Assembly (NCBI GenBank): GCA_007570945.1
Contig: RKSH01000052.1
Location: forward strand, 1 to 5,572
Origin: Gammaproteobacteria bacterium
GTDB lineage: Bacteria; Pseudomonadota; Gammaproteobacteria; Arenicellales; Spongiicolonaceae
DNA: 5,572 nucleotides
Direction: 5' to 3'
Shown here: positions 1-5,572 of the stretch, one piece after another
Layout: each line of letters starts with the position of its first letter
Numbering within the stretch: the stretch's first letter is position 1
Notes under the pieces: model-generated
Told to the model about the DNA's origin: nothing
The model's input: the letters and a program-made list of their open reading frames with translations, nothing else
Database searches by the model: none
Program-made: the position numbers and the translations under genes

Positions 1-58
1 AGGACAAGGGCGTGGAATGACGGTCTGCGGTGTGAAAATGACGGTGGCGGGGGTGTCA
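1..58. repeat. Left degenerate 21-bp tandem repeat array (partial)
   Basis: Two good units lie at 17-37 and 38-58, each opening with ATGACGGT. The bases before them (1-16, ending AGGGCGTGGA) resemble the tail of a unit in the right array (AGGCCGCGGA), so the array probably starts outside the window. Positions 18-55 match 1685-1722 at 34 of 38 bases by hand count. The unit length is a multiple of three, so the array is open in one frame (ATG at 17 to a TGA at 143-145, overlapping the next gene by ATGA), encoding MTV-type heptapeptides. I regard that open frame as a by-product of the repeat rather than a proven gene. The repeat family is not one I can name. Confidence 0.6.
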
Positions 59-84
59 ATGTGTATTGAACCCGTATCAGGCGG

Positions 85-114
85 TGGACACCGCGCCGGA
101 TTGTGTGCTATATC
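85..114 (+). promoter_or_regulatory. Candidate sigma70-type promoter for the membrane-protein gene
   Basis: TGGACA at 85-90 matches the -35 consensus at five of six positions. TATATC at 109-114 is a weaker -10 box (four of six), but it is preceded by TG at 106-107, as in extended -10 promoters. The spacer is 18 bp. A start near 121 would give a leader of about 20 nt containing the Shine-Dalgarno at 131-135. This is a by-eye match only. Confidence 0.35.
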
Positions 115-130
115 GGAATCTCATCCGGGC

Positions 131-135
131 GGAGG
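131..135 (+). promoter_or_regulatory. Strong ribosome binding site (GGAGG)
   Basis: GGAGG sits six bases before the ATG at 142, which is close to ideal spacing. It is the only strong Shine-Dalgarno sequence I noticed ahead of a gene in the window, and it decides the start at 142 over the in-frame ATG at 238. Confidence 0.6.
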
Positions 136-141
136 TGAAAC

Positions 142-579
142 ATGAAACAGAGTGGTCGACAACTCAAGCCCTGGCACCGGCGGAGTTTGTGGTTGCGGAG
201 GCGAAATGCCGCATCCGGTGCCCGTGTGGGCGGCGTGATGGGAGCGGTCGCGCGCCACAACTTTGACGCATCCTTTCCGAGCATCAAGGTCGGCATTATC
301 ATTTTGGCATGGTCGATTGTCCTGCAAGCGGCCATCGGGCCGATTTGGCCGATTAGTTATAACGACCCGACAGCCATCATCGTGTTGCTTTTCGTTCTGC
401 ATTTCGCGCTGCTTTTTGCGGCCAGCGCGTGGGTGTGGAGCCTGGTGTGGAAAGAACTGCACAACAAGGATTTTCGCGAATGCGTAACAAGCGCATCGTT
501 TCATATCCATGTGCTGGCGACTTCTCTGGCGCCATTGCTTGCCGAGTCGTTCAAACTCAATCCCGCTTTTGCGGCTTGA
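142..579 (+). CDS. Hypothetical small membrane protein, two predicted transmembrane helices
   Basis: I do not recognise the family of this 145-residue protein. The first 40 residues are basic and rich in arginine and tryptophan, with an RRSLWLRRR-like stretch. Two strongly hydrophobic segments follow, at about residues 50-71 and 76-103, separated by a short loop containing Tyr-Asn-Asp. A third, weaker amphipathic stretch lies near 120-137. An inner-membrane protein with a basic cytoplasmic N terminus is therefore likely. The start at 142 is supported by GGAGG six bases upstream; the in-frame ATG at 238 would remove the basic region but keep both helices. The stop lies four bases before the next gene, suggesting co-transcription and possible translational coupling. 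GC is lower than in carAB: 62 of 120 bases at 301-420, against 45 of 60 at 3601-3660 and 38 of 60 at 4021-4080. Recent acquisition or relaxed constraint would explain this. That the frame is translated is moderately likely; its function is unknown. Confidence 0.55.
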   Translation: MKQSGRQLKPWHRRSLWLRRRNAASGARVGGVMGAVARHNFDASFPSIKVGIIILAWSIVLQAAIGPIWPISYNDPTAIIVLLFVLHFALLFAASAWVWSLVWKELHNKDFRECVTSASFHIHVLATSLAPLLAESFKLNPAFAA

Positions 580-583
580 CCGG

Positions 584-1687
584 ATGACCGTCATGATGTT
601 GCGAGTTAGAATTGCTCGGTTGTTGGTGGCGGTGTGTTTTTTTGCCGCGCCAACCGCTTTTGCGGCCAGCATCGTCGCTAATTCCGAGGCCGCGCTTGCC
701 GTCTCAAACCCCAAGATTACGCAGGGGCGCACCCTGTTTCCGGATTGGATTGGCCCGGACACGGTGCCATATGCCATCACGCCGAACATATTCAAGACAT
801 CCGCCGTGGACTACGGCCGCATGGGGTTGTTTCACCGCAAACCATGCATCACGCTGGAACTCGACGAGAGCAAACTGAGCGCCCCGGTCAAGTCGGCGCT
901 TGGCGATGCGGCGGTGGTCTGGGAATTCTCCAACGACTACTACTATGTGCGGTTGGCGGTGGCGGACAACGATGTGGGGGAAAGCGCCCGCAACGTGGCG
1001 GAAGAATTTTCCCGCCGCGCGCCGTTGCCGGTGGACTACAGCGTCTGTCCGCAGCGCGGGTTGTCCAACATCCGCAACCACCTGCTGGACCGCGCGCTGG
1101 ACTTGGGTGCCGATATTCTGGCCTGCGTGGACGACGACTGCACGGCCGGCAAAACCTGGTTGGCGGATGCGCTTGCCGCAATCAAAAAAACCGGCGCCGA
1201 TGCGGTGAACAGCGGCAAGCCCATGGAAAACGCGCGACTGAGCACCTGTGGGATTGTGATGACCAAAAGAATCTTCCGCGACCTGAACATGCGCTATGAC
1301 CCGCTGTTCAATTTCACCGGCTCCGAGGACGCCGATTTCGCCCGGCGCGCCCTTGCGGCCGGGGCGCGCTTGGTGCAGGCGCCGTTCCCCGGCGTGTGCA
1401 GCCCGGCCTACGGCCACCGCGAGGGCATGCGAGGTCTGCGCCATCATTTCACCCGTTACGTCGCCGAATCCCATGCGCGCAGAGTCCGCGGCGACAAGTC
1501 CGGGGCGCTCATCGCCTTGGCGGCGGCGAAGAATCTGCTGAAAGGAATCATCCTCGCCCCGGCCGCAATCTTGTCCCGCAAGCAGCGCATGCGTTGCGTT
1601 AATTCTTTGCTCAAAACCGCCGGCTACACGAGAAGTTTGTTCGGGCCGGGGAAAGTCGAGCCATATCGGGAGGTGAGCGGTTTTTGA
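584..1687 (+). CDS. Family 2 glycosyltransferase-like protein with a secretory-type N terminus (probable chimera)
   Basis: The product has 367 residues from the ATG at 584. Residues 5-27 look like a signal peptide: basic MMLRVRIAR, a hydrophobic core, then an AFA-AS cleavage site. Residues 28 to about 120 are unrecognised. From about 122 the protein reads as a GT2 (GT-A fold) enzyme: V-A-D-N-D at 126-130, the R-G-L-S-N-I-R-N segment, the metal/nucleotide-sugar DDD at 183-185, W-L-A-D-A-L, and the acid/base region S-E-D-A-D-F at 247-252. A basic amphipathic tail ends in Y-R-E, as in many cell-surface polysaccharide transferases. The opening GT2 strand and helix (the usual V-I-P-T-Y-N-R region) are absent, and I did not find them in the other forward frames upstream. 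Such an enzyme normally works in the cytoplasm on nucleotide sugars, so an export signal is contradictory. A deletion fusion or decaying gene is the simplest reading. In-frame starts also exist at 509, 593 and 596; none has a clear Shine-Dalgarno. 584 best fits the spacing after the upstream stop, and 593/596 differ little. A T7 run at 637-643 lies in the signal region. The stop codon falls inside the downstream repeat. Confidence 0.7.
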   Translation: MTVMMLRVRIARLLVAVCFFAAPTAFAASIVANSEAALAVSNPKITQGRTLFPDWIGPDTVPYAITPNIFKTSAVDYGRMGLFHRKPCITLELDESKLSAPVKSALGDAAVVWEFSNDYYYVRLAVADNDVGESARNVAEEFSRRAPLPVDYSVCPQRGLSNIRNHLLDRALDLGADILACVDDDCTAGKTWLADALAAIKKTGADAVNSGKPMENARLSTCGIVMTKRIFRDLNMRYDPLFNFTGSEDADFARRALAAGARLVQAPFPGVCSPAYGHREGMRGLRHHFTRYVAESHARRVRGDKSGALIALAAAKNLLKGIILAPAAILSRKQRMRCVNSLLKTAGYTRSLFGPGKVEPYREVSGF

Positions 1688-1767
1688 CGGTCTGCAGTGC
1701 CGAAATGACGGTGGCGGGGGTGGAAGTGGCGGTTGCAGGCCGCGGAATGATGGTTTGGACTGTGGAA
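1684..1767. repeat. Right degenerate 21-bp tandem repeat array, four units
   Basis: Units lie at 1684-1704, 1705-1725, 1726-1746 and 1747-1767, with no spacers. The best unit (1705-1725) begins ATGACGGTGG and ends GGGGTGGAA; the others keep the ATGACGGT-like start and usually a GTGGAA-like end. A decayed fifth unit may follow at 1768-1788. The first two units correspond to 17-37 and 38-58. The array takes in the glycosyltransferase stop codon (1685-1687) and occupies the first half of the gap before carA. The frame is again open, from ATG 1705 to TGA 1777-1779, but that ORF has only 24 codons and no clear ribosome binding site. Confidence 0.6.
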
Positions 1768-1805
1768 GCGGTGACTTGAGCGGGTAATTCATTGCCCCCG
1801 CCCGC

Positions 1806-1834
1806 TTGCCAACCGCCGCCGGCGCGCTTACAAT
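1806..1834 (+). promoter_or_regulatory. Probable sigma70-type promoter of carAB
   Basis: TTGCCA (1806-1811) and TACAAT (1829-1834) are each five-of-six matches to the -35 and -10 consensus, separated by exactly 17 bp. Transcription would start near 1841, giving a leader of about 75 nt before the carA ATG at 1916. It is the best promoter match I found in the window and is correctly placed for carAB. I see no AT-rich palindrome resembling an ArgR box around it; the flanks are very GC-rich. Confidence 0.6.
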
Positions 1835-1847
1835 GGCACGCGGTTTG

Positions 1848-1875
1848 GGGAGGGGTTTCGGGCTTCTCCCTTTTT
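1848..1875 (+). terminator. Terminator-like hairpin in the carA leader (candidate attenuator)
   Basis: GGGAGGGG (1848-1855) can pair with CTTCTCCC (1863-1870) as an eight-pair stem with two G-U wobbles and a seven-base loop (TTTCGGG), followed at once by TTTTT at 1871-1875. That is the form of an intrinsic terminator. It lies downstream of the predicted carAB promoter and upstream of carA, so it could act as an attenuator. It could also stop read-through from the upstream gene pair while costing carAB some expression. Attenuation fits the need to tune carbamoyl phosphate to pyrimidine or arginine supply, but no mechanism is proved here. Confidence 0.45.
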
Positions 1876-1915
1876 CTTGGGCAACTTCTCGGGCGACTTT
1901 GGCGGTGCAACGCGC

Positions 1916-3070
1916 ATGATTCCGGCAATTCTTGTACTGGCCGACGGAACTGTGTTCCGCGGTCAGTCGGCGGGCGCTGATGGGATGGCGGTGGGCGAGG
2001 CTGTTTTTAATACGGCCATGACCGGCTATCAGGAAATCCTCACCGACCCGTCATATGCCGGGCAGGTGGTGACCCTCACCTGCCCGCATGTGGGCAACAC
2101 CGGGGCCAACGCCGAGGATTGGGAGTCGGCGAAGGTGCATGCGGCCGGACTGGTGGTGCGCGACTGCCCGCAAGTGCACAGCAACTGGCGCGCCGGGCAG
2201 GGGCTTGGCGATTTTCTCAAAGAGCAAAAAACGGTGGCGATTGCCGGCGTGGACACGCGCAAACTGACCCGCCTGCTGCGCAGTGGCGGGGCGCAAAATG
2301 CGTGCATTGCGGCCGGCGATGCGGCGGCGGCGGCGGACCAGGCGCAAAGCATGGCGCGCGGGGCGGCGGCCATGGCCGGGCGTGAACTGGCGCGCGGGGT
2401 GACGACAAGGGCGGCGTACGAGTGGCACGGCGGGCCGTGGCGCGACGGCGCATATGACGACGGGGCGATGGCGCGGCGGCGCTACCATGTGGTGGCGTGC
2501 GACTTCGGCGCCAAGCACAACATTCTGCGCGAGCTCAGCGGGCGCGGGTGCAAGGTGACGGTTTTGCCGGCGGCCGCGGGGGCCGAGGAAATTTTAACCG
2601 CCAACAACGGCGCGCCGCCGGACGGCGTTTTTTTGGCCAACGGACCCGGCGACCCGGAGCCGTGCGTGTTTGCGGTGGAGGCCATTCGGGCGGTGCTGGG
2701 GCGCGGGGTGCCGCTGTTCGGCATCTGCCTGGGGCATCAATTGTTGGCGCTGGCCTGCGGGGCGCGCACCGAGAAAATGAAGTTTGGCCACCACGGCGCC
2801 AACCACCCGGTGCAGGATTTGGACAGCGGCAGGGTGAGCATCACCAGCCAGAACCACGGCTTCACCGTCAGCGAAAAGCCCATGCCGGAATTTTTGCGCG
2901 TGACCCACCGCTCGCTGTTTGACGGCACCATTCAGGGTTTGGAGCACCGCGAAAAGCCGGCCTTTTCGTTCCAGGGCCACCCCGAGGCCAGCCCCGGGCC
3001 GCACGATGTAAACGCGCTGTTTGACCGCTTCATCCACCTGATGGATGCGCGCCGCGCCGGGGCGGCCTGA
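1916..3070 (+). CDS. carA: Carbamoyl-phosphate synthase small subunit, glutamine amidotransferase
   Basis: CarA hydrolyses glutamine and passes the ammonia through an internal tunnel to CarB, for carbamoyl phosphate used in pyrimidine and arginine synthesis in the cytoplasm. The product has 384 residues, against 382 in E. coli. The N-terminal domain has the family signatures G-E-x-V-F-N-T-x-M-T-G-Y-Q-E and L-T-D-P-S-Y. The class I amidotransferase domain fills the C-terminal half: N-G-P-G-D-P at 242-247, nucleophile Cys271 in G-I-C-L-G-H-Q, and His355 and Glu357 in Q-G-H-P-E-A. These equal E. coli Cys269, His353 and Glu355 with a constant shift of two, so the enzyme should be active. The ATG at 1916 matches the conserved family start (M-I-P-A-I-L-V-L-x-D-G-T). 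A longer in-frame TTG at 1877 would add 13 unconserved residues and lies in the hairpin region, so I reject it. The Shine-Dalgarno is weak (GGCGG at 1901-1905). The TGA shares its last base with the carB ATG (TGATG), implying coupled synthesis of the subunits. No frameshift was seen. Confidence 0.97.
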   Translation: MIPAILVLADGTVFRGQSAGADGMAVGEAVFNTAMTGYQEILTDPSYAGQVVTLTCPHVGNTGANAEDWESAKVHAAGLVVRDCPQVHSNWRAGQGLGDFLKEQKTVAIAGVDTRKLTRLLRSGGAQNACIAAGDAAAAADQAQSMARGAAAMAGRELARGVTTRAAYEWHGGPWRDGAYDDGAMARRRYHVVACDFGAKHNILRELSGRGCKVTVLPAAAGAEEILTANNGAPPDGVFLANGPGDPEPCVFAVEAIRAVLGRGVPLFGICLGHQLLALACGARTEKMKFGHHGANHPVQDLDSGRVSITSQNHGFTVSEKPMPEFLRVTHRSLFDGTIQGLEHREKPAFSFQGHPEASPGPHDVNALFDRFIHLMDARRAGAA

Positions 3071-5572
3071 TGCCGGCGCGCGGCGACCTGGACGGTATTT
3101 TGGTGCTCGGCGCCGGGCCCATTCTCATCGGCCAGGCCTGCGAGTTTGACTATTCCGGCGTGCAGGCCTGCAAGGCGCTGAAAAAAGAGGGCTACCGCGT
3201 GGTGCTGGTGAACTCCAACCCGGCCACCATCATGACCGACCCGGAAACGGCGGACGCCACCTACATTGAGCCGGTTCATTGGAAAACCGTGGAAAAAGTC
3301 ATCCAGATGGAAAAGCCGGCGGCGATTTTGCCCACCATGGGCGGCCAAACCGGCCTCAACTGCGCGCTGGATTTGCACCGCGAGGGCGTGCTGAAGGCGC
3401 ACCAGGTGGAGATGATTGGCGCCTCGCGCACGGCCATTGACAAGGCGGAGGACCGCCAACTGTTCCAGCGCGCCATGGCCAACATTGGCCTGGCCACCGT
3501 CACCGGCGACATCGCGCGCGGCATGGACGATGCGTGGCGCATTCTGGAGGAGGGCGGCGTCGGCTTTCCGGCCATCATCCGGCCCTCTTTCACCCTCGGC
3601 GGCTCCGGCGGCGGCGTGGCCTACAACCGCGACGAGTTCGCCGACATCTGCGAGCGCGGCCTGGCCGAGTCGCCCACCGCCGAGTTGCTCATCGAGCAGA
3701 GCATTCTCGGCTGGAAAGAATACGAGTTGGAGGTGGTGCGCGACCGCCATGACAACTGCATCATCGTCTGCTCCATTGAAAACCTGGACCCCATGGGCGT
3801 GCACACCGGCGACTCCATCACCGTCGCCCCGGCCCTCACCCTCACCGACAAGGAATACCAGCGCATGCGCGACGCCGCCATCGCCGTGCTGCGCGAGGTG
3901 GGCGTGGACACCGGCGGCTCCAATGTGCAGTTTGCGGTGAACCCGGAAAACGGCGCCATGGTGGTGATTGAAATGAACCCGCGCGTGTCGCGCTCCTCGG
4001 CCCTGGCCTCCAAGGCCACCGGCTTTCCCATCGCCAAAGTGGCGGCGCTGCTGGCGGTGGGCTACACCCTGGATGAATTGCAAAATGAAATCACCGGCGG
4101 CGCCACGCCGGCCTCGTTTGAGCCCAGCATTGATTACGTGGTGACCAAGATTCCGCGTTTTGATTTTGAGAAGTTTCCCCAGGCCGACACCGCCTTGACC
4201 ACGCAGATGAAGTCGGTGGGCGAGGCCATGGCCATCGGGCGCACGTTTCAGGAATCGTTTCAGAAGGCGCTGCGCAGTCTGGAGACCGGCAGTTTCGGCT
4301 TGGAGCCAAAACTTGCGCGCGTTGACGGTGACGGCGGCGATGCATGGCGCGAGGAGTTGCTGCACCGGCTGCAGGTGCCGAACCCGGAGCGGGTGTGGTA
4401 TGTGGCGGATGCGTTTCGGCACGGTTTCGGCCTGGCCGAGGTGCACCGGCTGAGCGGCATTGACCCGTGGTTTTTGGCGCAGATCGCCGACCTGGTGGAG
4501 GAGGAAAAATCGGTGGCCGCCGGCGCGCTGGCCGAGGTGGGGGAGTCGCGCATGCGCGAATTGAAACGCAAGGGTTTTTCCGACCGCCGCCTGGCCCGGT
4601 TGTGGCGCAGCGACGAGGATTCGGTGCGCGCGCGCCGCCATGCCTTGGGCGTGTTTCCGGTGTACAAGCGGGTGGATTCCTGCGCCGCCGAATTCGCCGC
4701 GCCGACCGCGTATCTGTATTCCACCTACGAGGACGAGTGCGAAGCCGAGCCGCAAGAGGCGGACAAGGTCATGGTCCTCGGCGGCGGACCGAACCGCATC
4801 GGGCAGGGGATTGAGTTTGACTACTGCTGCGTGCATGCCGCCATGGCGCTGCGCGAGGACGGCGTGCAGAGCATCATGGTGAACTGCAACCCGGAGACGG
4901 TGTCCACCGACTACGACACTTCCGACCGCCTGTATTTCGAGCCGCTGACCTTGGAGGACGTGGCGGAAATTGTGCGGGTGGAAAAGCCGCGCGGCCTAAT
5001 CGTGCAGTTCGGCGGGCAAACGCCGCTTAAATTGGCCCGCGCCCTGGCCGCCGCCGGCGCGCCGATACTCGGCACCGACCCGGCGCAGATTCACATGGCC
5101 GAGGACCGCAAACACTTCCGGCAACTCATTGAAAAACTGCAACTGCGCCAGCCGCCGGGCCGCACCGCCGGCAACGCCGCCGAGGCGGCCGGCCGGGCGG
5201 CGGAGATCGGCTACCCGCTGGTGGTGCGGCCGTCGTACGTACTGGGCGGCCGCGCCATGCAAATCGTGCACAACGCCGCCGACCTGGCGCGCTACATGGA
5301 GCAGGCCGCGGCGCAAGGGGTGGAGGTGTCGGAGCGGACGCCGCTGCTGCTGGACTCGTTTCTCAGCGATGCGGTGGAGGTGGACGTGGATGCGGTGTGC
5401 GACGGTACCGACGTGGTGGTCGGCGGCATCATGCAGCACATTGAAGAGGCCGGGGTGCATTCCGGCGACTCGGCCTGCTCGCTGCCGCCGTTCAGTCTAC
5501 GGGCCGAGGTTCAGGACCGCCTGCGCGAGCAGACCGCGCGCCTCGCGCTGGCGCTGCGTGTGGTGGGGCTGG
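3070..5572 (+). CDS. carB: Carbamoyl-phosphate synthase large subunit (cut by the window edge)
   Basis: CarB makes carbamoyl phosphate from bicarbonate, two ATP and ammonia supplied by CarA. The frame runs unbroken from ATG 3070 to the right edge: 834 codons plus one base, of about 1,070 expected. Two homologous ATP-grasp halves are seen. In the first (carboxyphosphate) half are G-A-G-P-I-L-I-G-Q near residue 14, N-S-N-P-A-T-I-M-T-D near 48, Arg129, Arg171 in I-I-R-P-S-F, G-G-S-G-G-G, and metal ligands Gln287, Glu301 and Asn303 (E. coli 285, 299, 301). A linker with an oligomerisation-type region covers about 400-555. The second (carbamate) half begins with G-G-G-P-N-R-I-G-Q at 571-579, then N-C-N-P-E-T-V-S-T-D, Arg720 in V-V-R-P-S-Y-V-L-G-G-R (E. 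coli Arg715), and H-S-G-D-S-A-C-S-L-P near the edge. The C-terminal allosteric domain, which binds UMP and ornithine in E. coli, is outside the window. Reading every codon row showed no internal stop or frameshift. The start fits the family (M-P-A-R-G-D against M-P-K-R-T-D) and overlaps the carA stop by one base. Confidence 0.97.
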   Translation, partial: MPARGDLDGILVLGAGPILIGQACEFDYSGVQACKALKKEGYRVVLVNSNPATIMTDPETADATYIEPVHWKTVEKVIQMEKPAAILPTMGGQTGLNCALDLHREGVLKAHQVEMIGASRTAIDKAEDRQLFQRAMANIGLATVTGDIARGMDDAWRILEEGGVGFPAIIRPSFTLGGSGGGVAYNRDEFADICERGLAESPTAELLIEQSILGWKEYELEVVRDRHDNCIIVCSIENLDPMGVHTGDSITVAPALTLTDKEYQRMRDAAIAVLREVGVDTGGSNVQFAVNPENGAMVVIEMNPRVSRSSALASKATGFPIAKVAALLAVGYTLDELQNEITGGATPASFEPSIDYVVTKIPRFDFEKFPQADTALTTQMKSVGEAMAIGRTFQESFQKALRSLETGSFGLEPKLARVDGDGGDAWREELLHRLQVPNPERVWYVADAFRHGFGLAEVHRLSGIDPWFLAQIADLVEEEKSVAAGALAEVGESRMRELKRKGFSDRRLARLWRSDEDSVRARRHALGVFPVYKRVDSCAAEFAAPTAYLYSTYEDECEAEPQEADKVMVLGGGPNRIGQGIEFDYCCVHAAMALREDGVQSIMVNCNPETVSTDYDTSDRLYFEPLTLEDVAEIVRVEKPRGLIVQFGGQTPLKLARALAAAGAPILGTDPAQIHMAEDRKHFRQLIEKLQLRQPPGRTAGNAAEAAGRAAEIGYPLVVRPSYVLGGRAMQIVHNAADLARYMEQAAAQGVEVSERTPLLLDSFLSDAVEVDVDAVCDGTDVVVGGIMQHIEEAGVHSGDSACSLPPFSLRAEVQDRLREQTARLALALRVVGL

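Noticed and set aside
66..266. 66-codon frame starting at TTG 66
   Set aside because: It overlaps the better supported gene at 142 in another frame, has a weak start and shows no recognisable protein features.
509..583. Upstream ATG start for the glycosyltransferase-like gene
   Set aside because: It would overlap the membrane gene by 71 bases and place a Cys/Trp/Arg-rich stretch ahead of a well-formed signal peptide. The starts at 584-596 are more natural.
1..1767. CRISPR array
   Set aside because: The 21-bp units are directly adjacent without spacers, are degenerate and are open in frame, unlike CRISPR repeats separated by unique spacers. No cas gene is present.
704..1792. 362-codon open frame on the minus strand opposite the glycosyltransferase
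   Set aside because: Its composition (many Arg, Gly, His, Pro) and lack of motifs indicate a shadow frame. The plus strand carries recognisable GT2 motifs.
1877..1915. Upstream TTG start for carA
   Set aside because: The 13 extra residues are not shared by the family, the TTG lies at the T run of the hairpin, and ATG 1916 matches the conserved N terminus exactly.
3181..3189. A6 run in carB as a programmed frameshift site
   Set aside because: The codon phase is AAA AAA GAG rather than A AAA AAG, and the protein continues with perfect family similarity in the original frame.
2932..4836. 634-codon open frame on the minus strand opposite carA/carB
   Set aside because: It lies antisense to two intact, highly conserved genes. 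Its product is a low-complexity, His/Gly/Ala/Arg-rich shadow, as expected from the reverse complement of GC-rich codons, with no recognisable domain.

Overview
The window is GC-rich bacterial DNA with every credible gene on the plus strand. Its right two thirds hold a complete carA and most of carB, the two subunits of glutamine-dependent carbamoyl-phosphate synthetase. Both align closely and almost without gaps to the enterobacterial proteins as I remember them (for example the carB start MPARGD versus MPKRTD, and conserved catalytic motifs at nearly the same residue numbers). This suggests a GC-rich proteobacterium, most likely gamma-like, but no finer placement is justified.

Layout, left to right. 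Positions 1-58 hold part of a degenerate tandem repeat with 21-bp units. A candidate promoter (85-114) and a strong Shine-Dalgarno sequence (131-135) precede a 145-residue membrane protein of unknown function (142-579). Four bases later comes a 367-residue protein (584-1687) that combines an apparent secretory signal and about 90 unrecognised residues with the C-terminal three quarters of a family 2 glycosyltransferase. A second array of the same 21-bp repeat begins at the stop codon of that gene (1684-1767). Next come a well-formed sigma70-type promoter (TTGCCA, 17 bp, TACAAT; 1806-1834), a terminator-like hairpin with a T run (1848-1875), carA (1916-3070) and carB (3070 to the right edge, where it is cut off).

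carA and carB form a tight operon in which the stop of carA and the start of carB share one base. CarA releases ammonia from glutamine. CarB uses it with bicarbonate and two ATP to make carbamoyl phosphate for pyrimidine and arginine synthesis. The hairpin between the promoter and carA is a candidate attenuator. The two upstream genes have no evident link to this pathway. They are bracketed by related repeats, the first is visibly poorer in GC, and the second looks like a fusion lacking the N-terminal part of its glycosyltransferase domain. That left block is therefore best read as accessory or rearranged DNA next to a core operon.

I see no CRISPR, rRNA, tRNA, transposase or defence system. 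The points most worth checking are the signal-peptide/glycosyltransferase chimera, the paired 21-bp arrays and the carA leader. I found no clear evidence of a wholly new system.
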